Positions 19,349 through 29,055 are shown, counted from the stretch's first letter. The stretch is DNA of 34,764 bases from Yoonia sp. (GCA_029250945.1 JAQXEG010000037.1:1-34764); one strand, 5' to 3'. The notes: generated from the letters alone by a model not told the origin. Made by a program: numbers and translations.

Positions 19349-21928
19349 CTAGCTGGCCATCTTATCAGCAAGTGCCAGTTGCGCCGCAGATAATCGTGCG
19401 ACTGGCACGCGAAACGGCGAGCATGACACGTAGTCAAATCCGCTTTTGCGGCAAAATGCGATCGCGCTGCGGCTGCCGCCGTGTTCGCCGCAAATGGACA
19501 GCACGACGTCAGCCCGCCCCTTGCGACCGCGCGCTGCGCCGATTGACAACAGCTCCCCCACGCCTTCCACGTCAAGCGTGTGAAACGGGTCTTCGGCATA
19601 GACGCCTTGCTGGACATAGGCCGACATAAACCGGCCTGCGTCATCACGCGACAATCCATAGGTCATCTGGGTCAAGTCGTTGGTGCCAAATGACAAAAAT
19701 GCAGCATGTTGTGCGATATCTTCTGCACGCAACGCAGCACGCGGGGTTTCGACCATCACGCCTAGGCGGTAGGTAAATTCGACGTTCTGTTCAGCCTTCA
19801 CCGCCGAAGCAACCGCATCAATCCGTGACTTGACCAGCTCAACCTCGCGCATGGCGCTGACCAGCGGGATCATAATCTCTGGGACGACGGGATCACCCGA
19901 TTGGGCGATCTGGGCCGTGGCCTCGAATATGGCGCGGGCCTGCATCTCATAAATCTCGGGTACGGCGATCCCAAGGCGCACGCCGCGCATGCCCAACATG
20001 GGATTATATTCCGACAAAGCGGCCACACGGTCCGTTACGTCACTTACCGGCAAGGCAAGCTGTTCGGCCAAATCCCGCAGCCCAGCGCGCCCCGATGGCA
20101 GGAATTCGTGCAACGGCGGATCGAACAGCCGGATGCAGACAGGGCGCCCTTCCATGATCTGAAACAGGGCTTGGAAATCCTCGCGTTGGATCGGCAGCAG
20201 GCGGTCAAGGACAGCACGACGATCATCGCCATCATTGGCAAAGATCATCTCGCGCATAACGCCAAGCCGGTCGCCTTCAAAGAACATATGCTCAGTCCGG
20301 CAAAGACCGATCCCTTGGGCGGCGAAATTGTGGGCGGTTTGGGCATCTGCGGGGGTGTCGGCATTGGCACGCACCCCGATATCACGGAAATCATCGGCCC
20401 AATCGAGCAGGGTCTGGAACGCCTCGTCCAAGATCGCCTCGATCGTCGCGGGCGCATCGGCCAGAATATCGCCAGTCGTGCCATCGACGGTAATAATGTC
20501 GCCCGCCGTAAACTGCCGCCCATCGGGGGTTACGATCATCTGCGCCTTTTTATCAATCACCAGATCGGACGCACCCACCACACAAGGCAGGCCAAGCCCG
20601 CGCCCGATCACAGCCGCATGGCTTGTCACACCGCCACGCATCGTCAGCACGGCAGCGGCGGCGTGCATACCGCGAATATCCTCTGGCGTGGTTTCACGAC
20701 GAACCAGAACACAGGCCTCTCCGCGGGCGGCACTTGCCTGTGCCTCGGCGGCGGTCAGCACGATCCGGCCAGACGCAGCGCCGGGGCTGGCGGCGATCCC
20801 GCGCACCAGCACGTCACGCGGCGCGGTCGGATCAATCTGACGGTGCAACAATTCGGACAGCGCCGTGGGTTCGACCCGCATCACCGCTTCTTCACGGGGG
20901 ATAACCTGATCCGTCGCAAGGGCCACGGCAATACGGACAGCCGCACGGGATGACCGCTGCACGCGCACGGCATCCAGAATGTGCAGCGTTTTGTTTTCAA
21001 TCGTGAATTCGACCTGCATCTCTTCGCGCAGCTTGACACGACAGACATCACCGTAGGCAATCAACGTCGCAAAGATATCGGGGCAGCGTTCCTCGAGCGA
21101 TGGACCACGGGTATCGCGGGTCAGATATATCGCACCATCTGCATCGCCCAATGCGGCGCGCCCTTGGCTTTGCCCCAAATAGCGGCCCGTGACCTGCAGC
21201 AGGCCAGTTGTACTATCGACATATTGGATCACGCCAGACCCGCTTTCGCCCTGCCCGACGCCAAGCGCCATGGCCTGCACCACAAGGCCAAGACCCGCAT
21301 CGGCAGGCGCGCCCTTTGCCTGCCGCAACAGACGGGCCGTCGTGCCATCCCATGCCCGCGCCATTGACCGCAACACTTCGGCCAGTTGCACGGCGGGGTC
21401 TTGGGGAAATTCCTCTTCGGTCTCGAACTCATACGCCTCAAGCATACGGGCCAAGGTCGTGCGATCCGCGTGATCCGGGATATCGAACGCATCGGGATCA
21501 AGGCGGGACACATGCACAGCAAATGCGCGCACGAACCGCAGATACAGCGCAGTCGCCGTTGCCTCACCAATCTGGTCAACCATCGCCGCGTGGCGGGCAT
21601 CGTTCATACCGATGTTCAAAATCGCACTCGGCCCGCCCCAATCAGGGTCTTGGCTGGACGGGCGCACAGACAATAACGGCGCGTCACCAAATGGGGCAAT
21701 CAGCGCGTCCATGTCAGGCATATTGCCAATCGCGATCTGGTGCACCGCGTCAAACGACAAGGCCACCGTCAGCGGCACGGGCATATCCAGTCGGACCAGA
21801 CGTTGCAGGCATTTCGCACGTCCGCCATGCACCTCGGGTGACATGGGCGCCGTTGGGGTGATCAGCGTCACCGGCTCAAATATCTTGTCATTCTGCACTG
21901 CGGCACCATCCCTTTGTGCGCGCAGCAT
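19349..21928 (-). CDS. PPDK-like phosphoenolpyruvate-utilising protein
   Basis: Up to 859 residues, close to pyruvate phosphate dikinase length. The phosphohistidine domain is intact (MRGGVTSHAAVIGRGLGLPCVVG, near residue 440) and so is the PEP/pyruvate barrel (GIGLCRTEHMFF, LGMRGVRLG, PEIMIPLVSA, LGVMVETPRAAL, FLSFGTNDLTQMTYGLSRDD, SICGEHGG). The N-terminal ATP-grasp half is divergent: the early GGKG-type loop reads GGRAKCLQRL, and the acidic MQDIEF-type motif reads MQVEFTIE, with the following Gln lost. It may therefore not be a functional PPDK. The start is uncertain: the ATG at 21928 has no ribosome-binding site, while the GTG at 21898 has AAAGGGA 10 nt upstream and is perhaps better. It lies 21 bp after glyS and is probably co-transcribed. 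Confidence 0.88.
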   Translation of the reverse strand: MLRAQRDGAAVQNDKIFEPVTLITPTAPMSPEVHGGRAKCLQRLVRLDMPVPLTVALSFDAVHQIAIGNMPDMDALIAPFGDAPLLSVRPSSQDPDWGGPSAILNIGMNDARHAAMVDQIGEATATALYLRFVRAFAVHVSRLDPDAFDIPDHADRTTLARMLEAYEFETEEEFPQDPAVQLAEVLRSMARAWDGTTARLLRQAKGAPADAGLGLVVQAMALGVGQGESGSGVIQYVDSTTGLLQVTGRYLGQSQGRAALGDADGAIYLTRDTRGPSLEERCPDIFATLIAYGDVCRVKLREEMQVEFTIENKTLHILDAVRVQRSSRAAVRIAVALATDQVIPREEAVMRVEPTALSELLHRQIDPTAPRDVLVRGIAASPGAASGRIVLTAAEAQASAARGEACVLVRRETTPEDIRGMHAAAAVLTMRGGVTSHAAVIGRGLGLPCVVGASDLVIDKKAQMIVTPDGRQFTAGDIITVDGTTGDILADAPATIEAILDEAFQTLLDWADDFRDIGVRANADTPADAQTAHNFAAQGIGLCRTEHMFFEGDRLGVMREMIFANDGDDRRAVLDRLLPIQREDFQALFQIMEGRPVCIRLFDPPLHEFLPSGRAGLRDLAEQLALPVSDVTDRVAALSEYNPMLGMRGVRLGIAVPEIYEMQARAIFEATAQIAQSGDPVVPEIMIPLVSAMREVELVKSRIDAVASAVKAEQNVEFTYRLGVMVETPRAALRAEDIAQHAAFLSFGTNDLTQMTYGLSRDDAGRFMSAYVQQGVYAEDPFHTLDVEGVGELLSIGAARGRKGRADVVLSICGEHGGSRSAIAFCRKSGFDYVSCSPFRVPVARLSAAQLALADKMAS

Positions 21929-21949
21929 AGGCAGGCAAACGGGCTGCGT

Positions 21950-23986
21950 CTAGCCTTCGATCCGCGTCAAATCAGCGACCGCCAAACAGGTTTTCCGAAT
22001 ACGCGACAATAGGTTAAGCCGATTGCGGCGCACGACCTGCTGATCGGCGTTGATCTGAACCGCATCGAAAAACGCATCAATCGGACCGCGCAGTTCCGCC
22101 ATTGCAGCCATTGCTGTGCCGAAATCCTGTGCGGCCATCGCGGGTGTGATCACCGTATCTGCGGCATCCAGTGCCGCGAACAAGGCGCGTTCTGCATCAT
22201 GCTGCGCATGGGCAATATCCGCACCATAGGAATATTCCACCCCATCCTTTTCCTCGGCTTGGGTCAGGATATTGTTGGCGCGCTTGAACCCTTGGATCAG
22301 GTTTTGCCCGTCATCGGTGGACAATGCCGCCGCGAGCGCCTTGGCCCGTTTGACCAACAACGCCAGATCATCCGCCCCGTCCATCGCAATGCACGCATCG
22401 ATGATATCGTGGCGAATACCTTGATCCTTGAGGTAAAATTTCAGGCGGTCATGGAAGAAGGAGAGGAGGTCACCCGTCACACCCACTTTGGTCAATGACA
22501 CTGTCAGCCCGTTATCCACGATCAAACGAATAACCCCCAACGCTGCACGGCGCAGCGCGAACGGGTCTTTGGACCCCGTCGGCTTTTCGTCGATCGCCCA
22601 GAAACCGGTCAGCGTGTCTAGCTTATCGGCAAGCGCGACAGCCACGGATACGGGCGCGGTTGGCACGTCGTCGGACGGGCCCAGCGGGGAATAATGGTCT
22701 TGTGCAGCGGCAGCAACGGCATCCGACAGCCCCGCCTTGGACGCGTAATAACGGCCCATCAACCCTTGTAATTCGGGGAATTCATAGACCATCTCAGATG
22801 ACAAATCGGCCTTGGCCACGCGCGCAGCCTCGGCCACCTCATCCACATCGGCGCCGACCAGCGGCACGATCTCACGCGAAAGCGCGATGATCCGGTCGAT
22901 CCGGTCCTTTTGTGTGCCAAGTTTGTTGTGGAACGTGACATTGGACAGGCTGTCCAGCCACGGCCCCATGCCATCATTGGCCACCCGCAGGTCGTTTTCC
23001 CAAAAGAATTTCGCATCCGACAGACGGGCGAACAGCACCTTTTGGTTGCCCTTAAGGATCGTGGTCCCATCGTCGGACGTCACCGTGTTAGCGACAGTAA
23101 CAAAGCGTTCGATCTGCCCCGTCTTGGCATTGCGAACGCTAAAGAATTTCTGATGTTCTTTCATCGAGGTCTGCAAAACCTCGGCGGGCAATTCGTAGAA
23201 CGTTGGATCAATCTGGCCCAACAGAACAACCGGCCATTCAACCAGCCCCGCCACCTCGGTCAGCAACCCGCGATCCTCGACCACCTCAAGTCCCAGCGCA
23301 AAGGCTTGGTTCGTGGCGTCGTTCCAGATCATATCCGCACGTTCATCAGCGCGTAGCATGACGTGGGCGCGTTTCAGCTTGGCCTCATAATCCTCAAACC
23401 CCGTGACGGTGAATGCATCAGGCGACAGGAACCGGTGACCGCGTGTGGTGTTGCCCGATGTGATACCGTCCACGTCCAGTGGCACCACCTCTGCGCCCGC
23501 CTCATCGGACAGGATGCACAGGATATCATGCAACGGGCGGACCCATTTCAGCGTGCCAGCGCCCCAGCGCATGGATTTTGGCCAAGGGAAGTTGCGCACA
23601 GTTTTTTCCAGCACTTCGGCAATGACATCCGCGGCCATGCGGCCCGGTTTTTCGATCACGGCGAAATACACCTGACCTTTTTTGTCGTTGCGGATTTCCA
23701 GATCGTCACGGGTCAAACCAGCACCGCGCAAAAAGCCGTCGATGGCCTGATCAGGCGCGCCGACCTTGGGGCCTTTGCGTTCTTCGCGTTGGGGTTTGCT
23801 TTCGACCAGCAGATCTTCAACCGACAGGGTCAAACGGCGCGGCGTGGAAAATGCAGCCGCTGCTTTATACGTCAGCCCGGCCTCGACCAGCCCGTCTGTG
23901 ATCAGCTTTTGCAGATCAGACGCAGCCTTGCCCTGCATACGGGCCGGAATTTCCTCGGAGAAAAGTTCAATCAGAAGATCAGGCAT
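21950..23986 (-). CDS. glyS: Glycyl-tRNA synthetase beta subunit
   Basis: 678 residues. With GlyQ it forms the alpha2-beta2 enzyme that charges tRNA-Gly; the beta chain binds tRNA. The N-terminus [18 protein letters not shown] is diagnostic. Further landmarks are TPRRLTLSVEDL, the HD-like region with MVYEFPELQGLMGRYYA, KLDTLTGFW and DPFALRRAALGVIRL, followed by the C-terminal anticodon-binding helical part. The length is normal. Its ATG shares bases with the stop of the preceding gene (TAATG), so it is coupled to it. Confidence 0.98.
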   Translation of the reverse strand: MPDLLIELFSEEIPARMQGKAASDLQKLITDGLVEAGLTYKAAAAFSTPRRLTLSVEDLLVESKPQREERKGPKVGAPDQAIDGFLRGAGLTRDDLEIRNDKKGQVYFAVIEKPGRMAADVIAEVLEKTVRNFPWPKSMRWGAGTLKWVRPLHDILCILSDEAGAEVVPLDVDGITSGNTTRGHRFLSPDAFTVTGFEDYEAKLKRAHVMLRADERADMIWNDATNQAFALGLEVVEDRGLLTEVAGLVEWPVVLLGQIDPTFYELPAEVLQTSMKEHQKFFSVRNAKTGQIERFVTVANTVTSDDGTTILKGNQKVLFARLSDAKFFWENDLRVANDGMGPWLDSLSNVTFHNKLGTQKDRIDRIIALSREIVPLVGADVDEVAEAARVAKADLSSEMVYEFPELQGLMGRYYASKAGLSDAVAAAAQDHYSPLGPSDDVPTAPVSVAVALADKLDTLTGFWAIDEKPTGSKDPFALRRAALGVIRLIVDNGLTVSLTKVGVTGDLLSFFHDRLKFYLKDQGIRHDIIDACIAMDGADDLALLVKRAKALAAALSTDDGQNLIQGFKRANNILTQAEEKDGVEYSYGADIAHAQHDAERALFAALDAADTVITPAMAAQDFGTAMAAMAELRGPIDAFFDAVQINADQQVVRRNRLNLLSRIRKTCLAVADLTRIEG

Positions 23987-24513
23987 TATTGCAGGCTTTC
24001 AGGGGCTGGGGGACATTCGGGCGGCACGGGGTTGCCGTCAAACACGACTTCTCCGCAGAAATTGATCTGGTTCCACGCATAGGCGCGGCCATCGGGGTAC
24101 ACGGCGACGACGCGGTCGATGCCATAGGTAATGTTTTCCTGGCTCAGGAAACCGAACGCGATGCCGGTTTCCAAATCCGCGCCGATTTGGGCGGCGTCGA
24201 AACAGTCGAACCAACCGGGGCCAACGCGGGGCTCGGCCTCATCATAAACGCGGTAAGTTTCGGTCAACAACGCTTGGGACAGGCTAGTGGTGAAACACGA
24301 CCGGAACCGCAGCGGGCTGCTGTCGCTGTCGATCGCGGTCAGGTCTGCGAATACGATTTCCTCCGGCTCGCCGGTTGCGACGGACACCAGTTTGATGTCG
24401 TCCACTTGGGCCGTGACATCGTCATAAAAGGCATAAACCTGCAGGTAATACAGCGCTCCACCGGCAATCAATGAAATCATGAGCAACCCCAATATCGCGA
24501 TGCGCGCAATCAT
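23986..24513 (-). CDS. DUF6446-like single-pass membrane protein
   Basis: 175 residues. One N-terminal membrane helix (about residues 5-25) is followed by a periplasmic domain with [32 protein letters not shown] and [20 protein letters not shown]; four cysteines could form disulfides. It resembles a Rhodobacteraceae-specific family (DUF6446, from memory) that sits between glyQ and glyS; the function is unknown. It overlaps glyQ upstream by 4 bp (ATGA) and glyS downstream by 1 bp, so it is translated as part of the synthetase operon. Whether it relates to tRNA charging is unclear. Confidence 0.8.
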   Translation of the reverse strand: MIARIAILGLLMISLIAGGALYYLQVYAFYDDVTAQVDDIKLVSVATGEPEEIVFADLTAIDSDSSPLRFRSCFTTSLSQALLTETYRVYDEAEPRVGPGWFDCFDAAQIGADLETGIAFGFLSQENITYGIDRVVAVYPDGRAYAWNQINFCGEVVFDGNPVPPECPPAPESLQ

Positions 24514-25430
24514 GCCGCGTATCCGCCAGCGTCGGTTTGAACAAAGGCATCAGCGCAGGATTTGGCCAATGCGCGGACTCGCCCGATATAGGCTTGGCGT
24601 TCGGTCACGGAAATAACCCCGCGTGCGTCCAACAGGTTAAAGACATGGCTGGCCTTGATACATTGATCATAGGCCGGATGCGCCATGATGATGCGGCGGC
24701 CCGTTTTAGAATCATCCGCAGGTTGGGCAAGGATGCGTTCACATTCAGCTTCTGCGTCTTTGAAGTGCTGAAGCAGCGTGTCGGTATCGGCCACATCGAA
24801 ATTCCAACGGGCGTATTCCTGTTCGGCTTGCAAAAACACATCGCCGTATTTCATCGCAATCGGCGCATCGGGATCGTTGAACGGCATGTCCATGACGTGA
24901 TCAACGTTCAGCACATACATCGCCAGACGTTCCAACCCGTAGGTCAGCTCACCCGAGACAGGTTTGCAGTCATGACCCCCGACCTGCTGGAAATACGTGA
25001 ACTGGCTGACTTCCATGCCGTCGCACCAGACTTCCCAGCCAAGGCCCCAGGCGCCCAATGTCGGGCTTTCCCAGTCGTCTTCGACAAAGCGCAGATCATG
25101 CATGGACGCATCAATGCCGATGGCGCGTAGCGACCCGAGGTATAGATCCTGCAAATCCGGCGGGCTTGGTTTGATGATCACTTGATACTGGTAATAGTGC
25201 TGCAAGCGGTTGGGGTTTTCACCGTAACGCCCGTCAGTCGGGCGGCGTGATGGCTGCACATAGGCAGCGGCCCAAGGTTTATCGCCCAGCGCACGCAATG
25301 TTGTACCGGGGTGAAATGTGCCCGCGCCGACTTCCATGTCATAGGGTTGCAGAATGGCACAGCCCTTCTCGGCCCAGTAATTCTGAAGTCGCAGGATGAT
25401 CTCCTGAAAACTGCGTGGTTTATCGGCCAT
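24510..25430 (-). CDS. glyQ: Glycyl-tRNA synthetase alpha subunit
   Basis: 306 residues. It is the catalytic chain, activating glycine with ATP. Recognisable are [18 protein letters not shown], the class II motif region [56 protein letters not shown]-like [20 protein letters not shown], and [14 protein letters not shown] chose the ATG at 25430, with GAGGG 5 nt upstream; an ATG four codons earlier is possible. It is the first gene of the glyQ - DUF6446 - glyS - PPDK-like unit. Confidence 0.97.
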   Translation of the reverse strand: MADKPRSFQEIILRLQNYWAEKGCAILQPYDMEVGAGTFHPGTTLRALGDKPWAAAYVQPSRRPTDGRYGENPNRLQHYYQYQVIIKPSPPDLQDLYLGSLRAIGIDASMHDLRFVEDDWESPTLGAWGLGWEVWCDGMEVSQFTYFQQVGGHDCKPVSGELTYGLERLAMYVLNVDHVMDMPFNDPDAPIAMKYGDVFLQAEQEYARWNFDVADTDTLLQHFKDAEAECERILAQPADDSKTGRRIIMAHPAYDQCIKASHVFNLLDARGVISVTERQAYIGRVRALAKSCADAFVQTDAGGYAA

Positions 25431-25499
25431 TTTCGCCCTCATTGCTTGGTTGTGGACGTCATACGCAGGTGGGTCCACAGGGTCAATTAGAACACGGGG

Positions 25500-25559
25500 T
25501 GTTAATTCTTGCCCAAAGGGGTGTTTTCGGAGATGCACTTTGTCGCATCTCTGTTAATT
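25500..25559. repeat. Hairpin between two TGTTAATT direct repeats
   Basis: TGTTAATT occurs at 25500-25507 and 25552-25559, 52 bp apart. Between them GAGATGC (25530-25536) and GCATCTC (25545-25551) form a perfect 7-bp inverted repeat with an 8-nt loop. This lies in the 184-bp gap between glyQ and the SPOR-like remnant. It may be an operator or a terminator-like hairpin; no known regulator site fits. Confidence 0.45.
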
Positions 25560-25614
25560 TTCCGCGAAATCCGCATTTTTACGGGACGTTTTTTTAGGCA
25601 AGTTGGGGCATTTG

Positions 25615-25978
25615 ATGTTGCGGCATTTTTGACAGTTTTGGCTTTGGGCATCTGGCCGCTGACGGCGACAGCACAGGACGCGGTCTATGTTCAGGTCGAG
25701 GCGCAGCCGACCCTATCGGGCGCACAAGCAAACGCGCTGGTCTATGCGGGCCAGATCAAAATGTGAACGGCTATTTCTTAGGCGGGCGTTGGTACGGGAT
25801 CGTGTTCGAGCCATATACGCCTGCGGATGTGACGTTTGCCTTGGACGCCGATGTGATCCTTGCATCGCTGGATGCGGCTGGCATCAGCGCAGAGATCACC
25901 GATACCCAAGCGTTCATGCCACCCGAAACGCTGATCCTGCGGGCCGTGGATAACACGGTGCTGGTCAGCTGCTGGTAA
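25615..25978 (+). pseudogene. Remnant of a secreted SPOR-like protein
   Basis: The ATG at 25615 with GGGG 7 nt upstream starts a good signal peptide (MLRHF, then LTVLALGIWPLTATA) if one T is added to the T5 run at 25626-25630. The mature part begins QDAVYVQVEAQPTLSGAQANALVYAGQ. A second break lies in the A4 run at 25758-25761; adding one A restores VNGYFLGGRWYGIVFEPYTPAD, typical of SPOR-like peptidoglycan-binding modules in Rhodobacteraceae secreted proteins. The rest (DVILASLDAAGISAEITDTQ to LVSCW) does not look like the usual continuation, so the remnant may also be a deletion fusion. Many homologues are longer and carry a protease domain that is missing here. Confidence 0.65.
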
Positions 25979-25982
25979 GAAT

Positions 25983-26000
25983 GATGGGTTAAAACCCATC
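25983..26000. repeat. 18-bp palindromic repeat, copy 3
   Basis: The same palindrome in reverse orientation (GATGGGTTAAAACCCATC) followed by CTAC, so the reverse complement has the same GTAG flank as copy 1. It lies between two convergent genes, the SPOR-like remnant and the TPP-dependent enzyme. Confidence 0.9.
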
Positions 26001-26016
26001 CTACGCAGGCCCGCCC

Positions 26017-27606
26017 CTAGCTGATGTCAGCGGTCACATGGATGACGGTTGGCCCATCCGCAGACAGGGCGTCCTGCACAGCCGTTTTGAAGTCATCCAG
26101 CGTGGTTGGCTGCGCCGTGTGACAGCCGTAAGCCTGCGCCAGCATGATGAAATCGGGGTTCTTTTGAATGACTGCATTGGGCGCGATTTGGGCGCGGACC
26201 ATGCTGTCCTCAATCTCGCCCAATTTGCCATTGTCCCAGATAATGATCGGCAGGACCAAGTCCAGCTCAACCGCGACCATCAATTCCTGAAGCGTATATT
26301 GAAAACCGTAGTCGCCCGCGATCGCCACTACCGGTTTATCGCCCAGCCCGATCTTGCCACCTATGGCCGCTGGTAGCGCATAGCCTAGCGTCCCAAACCC
26401 ATAAGGGTGGTGCCACAGGTTCGGCTCGCCCATCGGGTACACCTCTTTGGCGGCATAGGCGAATTGGGTCATGTCGGAATAGATCGTCGTGTTGTGAGGC
26501 AGAACATCATGCAGCGCCATCGCCACGGGGATGATGCCCGGACGCTCGGCCGCGATTTCGGCGCGGAACATCTCGTCCTGCGCGGCGACCTTGTCTCGGT
26601 CCCATAGGAACGGTTTATCCGCGGGCCATTCGTCCAGACGGATAAAAAGATCATTCCAGAACCCCTGCGATGTGGCGTGCACCTGAATTGCGGCGCCATG
26701 CCTGTCACGCAGGACCTCAGGGTCAATATCCACGCGGATCATATCACAGGTGTGGCCCAGATCATTGCGCCACAAATCAACCTCTGACAGCTCGGACCCG
26801 ACAACAACAAGCAGATCGGCCTGCGCGATCACATCTGCGCTGCCCGGACGCGCCAGATAGGCCCCAAGATAGCGTTCATCGGTGCCCGCCAGCGCACCAC
26901 GACCCGCGTAGGTCGTCATCACCAACGCCCCCGCCTTGCGTGCCATCGAATACATGTTGCCGCTGTTTTTCGCGCCGCCACCAATGATGAACAGCGGTTT
27001 TTCTGCCTGTTTGAGGCGATCCTCAATCATGGTCATCAGATGAAAATCAAGGTGCAGTCCGGTTTTGATTGTCGCGGGTGGTGGCGGTGCCGCAGATGCA
27101 CGGGCTTCTAATGCGGGGATGGTCACGGAAATATGTTTGGGGCGCGGGCGTGCGGTCGTGAATTCACCAAACGCACGATCAATCAGCGCATAGGCCGTAT
27201 CCGCATCACGCGCCGTTTCCGACCAGTCACAGACCGTCGCAGCGGCACCCTCTTGGTCCTTCATCTGGTGCAACTGACCACGCGTGGCCGTGGTTTCCGC
27301 CAGACAGGATGATAACACCAGCATCGACACAGAGTCGGAATAGGCCTGCCCCATCGGCGTCATGACATTGCACAACCCCGGCCCCGTGATCACATAGGCC
27401 ACGCCCGGCTTGCCCGTGGCCCGCGCATAGCCGTCGGCCATAAACCCCGCCCCCTGTTCGTGGCGGGCAAGAACATGGGTGATCCCCGCCTCCTCGATCC
27501 CGCGATACATTTCCTGATTATGCACACCGGGAATGCCAAAGATCACGTCGACGCCGCGATCCTTCAGCATATGGGAAATCTGGGCACCAAGGGGGCGTTG
27601 GGTCAT
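26017..27606 (-). CDS. TPP-dependent acetolactate synthase-like enzyme (AruI-like)
   Basis: 529 residues with the three-domain layout of the acetolactate synthase/decarboxylase family. The N-terminal pyrimidine domain has FGIPGVHNQEMYRGI and RHEQGAGFMADGYARATGKPG (activating glutamate). The central domain contains FIIGGGAKNSG. The C-terminal pyrophosphate domain has the cofactor motif starting GDYGFQYTLQELM and ending WDNGKLGEI. The early GIPGVH and HEQGAGFMADGYAR resemble 5-guanidino-2-oxopentanoate decarboxylase (AruI, arginine transaminase pathway) more than biosynthetic IlvB, and no small regulatory subunit is adjacent. The substrate is inferred only. Its ATG directly abuts the trkH stop, so the two share a transcript. 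Confidence 0.85.
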   Translation of the reverse strand: MTQRPLGAQISHMLKDRGVDVIFGIPGVHNQEMYRGIEEAGITHVLARHEQGAGFMADGYARATGKPGVAYVITGPGLCNVMTPMGQAYSDSVSMLVLSSCLAETTATRGQLHQMKDQEGAAATVCDWSETARDADTAYALIDRAFGEFTTARPRPKHISVTIPALEARASAAPPPPATIKTGLHLDFHLMTMIEDRLKQAEKPLFIIGGGAKNSGNMYSMARKAGALVMTTYAGRGALAGTDERYLGAYLARPGSADVIAQADLLVVVGSELSEVDLWRNDLGHTCDMIRVDIDPEVLRDRHGAAIQVHATSQGFWNDLFIRLDEWPADKPFLWDRDKVAAQDEMFRAEIAAERPGIIPVAMALHDVLPHNTTIYSDMTQFAYAAKEVYPMGEPNLWHHPYGFGTLGYALPAAIGGKIGLGDKPVVAIAGDYGFQYTLQELMVAVELDLVLPIIIWDNGKLGEIEDSMVRAQIAPNAVIQKNPDFIMLAQAYGCHTAQPTTLDDFKTAVQDALSADGPTVIHVTADIS

Positions 27607-29055
27607 CTATTCTCTCCAGAAGGCGACAGTCATGATGGTCAGGACGGCTATAATTTCCAACCGGCCGATGAACATGGCGATGGACAAAATCCACTTGGCC
27701 GTATCGTTCAGGCCCGAAAAATTCCCCGCCGGTCCAATCTCGCCCCCCAGACCCGGGCCGATATTGGCAAGGGCTGCGGCGGCACCGGATACGGAGGTGA
27801 TGAAATCCAACCCCGTCAACCCAAGCAAAACCGATACGACCCCCAGCGACAGCACAAAGGCCACAAAGAACGCCATGACCGAGTTCAAAATCTCCTCTGA
27901 TACGGGGCGGCCATCGTAGCGTGGCACAAACAACCCGTGGGGGGAGTGGATTTTGCGGATCTGGCTTTTGATCGAGGCGACAAGCAACTGGTAGCGGAAC
28001 ACTTTGACCGAACAAGCGGTTGAGCCCGCGCAGCCACCGATCAAGCCGATGAAAAAGAACATCACAACCGGAAACGTACCCCACGTCATATAGTCGGCAT
28101 TGGCATAGCCTGTGCCCGTCATGATCGAGGTGACGTTGAACAGCGCCTCGCGGAACGCAACCTCAGACAGGGCGCCGTCGCGGCCCCAGACCCATGCGGA
28201 AATGAGCAGGATACAGATCGAGATGATGGTAAAAAACGTGCGGATTTGGCTGTCCCGAAACAACGGTTGGGCCGATCCAGCCAAAAGCTGCACATAACGC
28301 ACGAACGGCAACGCCGCGAGGATCATGAACACAACAGCCGTGTAGTGGACCGCGCGGCCGAACTCTGCAAATGATGCGTCCGCATTGGCCATACCCCCCG
28401 TCGCCACGGTCGTCATCGCATGCACAATCGCATCAAATGACGTCATGCCAAATGCGGAATAGGCCAGCGCGCAAACACATGTCAGGCCGATATAGATAAC
28501 TGAAATACGGTTGGCGATTTCACCTGCACGGGGTAGGATTTTGCCACCCGTATCGAACCCTTCGGTGCGGAAAATCTGCATCCCGCCGACGCGCAGTTCG
28601 GGCAGAAACACCATCGCCACAACAATGATGCCGACGCCGCCAAGCCACTGCAGGATACCGCGCCACAGCTGCAACCCTTCTGGCAGGGCCTCAAGCCCAC
28701 TGAACACAGTGGACCCTGTGGTTGTCAGACCCGACATGGCCTCAAAAAACGCATCCGTGAAAGCCGCGTTTGTGGCGCCCAGCAAAAAGGGGATCGCGCC
28801 AAAGACAGGCAGCGTCAGCCACACCAGTGATGTGAGCAAAAACGTCTGCCGCAACGACAGGCCCGCCGTGACCCCGTTGGCGCAAGCGATGGCAATCAAC
28901 CCGCCGGTCAAGATGGTAATAATCGCGCTTTCAAGGAACACGGGCCAATGGCCGTTGCCCGCATACAGATCTATGGCAAGCGGGACCAACATGGTCACCC
29001 CAAGCGACGCCACAAGTAGGCCAATGACATATCCCACGGGGCGTAAATCAAGCAT
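27607..29055 (-). CDS. trkH: Trk-type potassium uptake channel subunit TrkH
   Basis: 482 residues, inner membrane. Four pore-loop repeats are visible through their filter motifs: GLTTTGSTV, TTVATGGMA, MTGTGYANA and ANIGPGLGG. GTGYA and IGPGLG are typical of the TrkH/KtrB family. WLGGVGIIVVAMVFLPELRVGGMQIFRTE and FFIGLIGGCAGSTACSVKVFR are further hallmarks. TrkH imports potassium and needs the nucleotide-binding TrkA, which is not in the window. It starts 41 bp after folE2 and ends with no gap before the TPP enzyme gene. Confidence 0.96.
   Translation of the reverse strand: MLDLRPVGYVIGLLVASLGVTMLVPLAIDLYAGNGHWPVFLESAIITILTGGLIAIACANGVTAGLSLRQTFLLTSLVWLTLPVFGAIPFLLGATNAAFTDAFFEAMSGLTTTGSTVFSGLEALPEGLQLWRGILQWLGGVGIIVVAMVFLPELRVGGMQIFRTEGFDTGGKILPRAGEIANRISVIYIGLTCVCALAYSAFGMTSFDAIVHAMTTVATGGMANADASFAEFGRAVHYTAVVFMILAALPFVRYVQLLAGSAQPLFRDSQIRTFFTIISICILLISAWVWGRDGALSEVAFREALFNVTSIMTGTGYANADYMTWGTFPVVMFFFIGLIGGCAGSTACSVKVFRYQLLVASIKSQIRKIHSPHGLFVPRYDGRPVSEEILNSVMAFFVAFVLSLGVVSVLLGLTGLDFITSVSGAAAALANIGPGLGGEIGPAGNFSGLNDTAKWILSIAMFIGRLEIIAVLTIMTVAFWRE

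Noticed and set aside
19901-20953. A 350-codon open frame on the plus strand opposite the PPDK-like gene
   Set aside because: It is a shadow of a well-supported gene; the translation shows no recognisable motifs.
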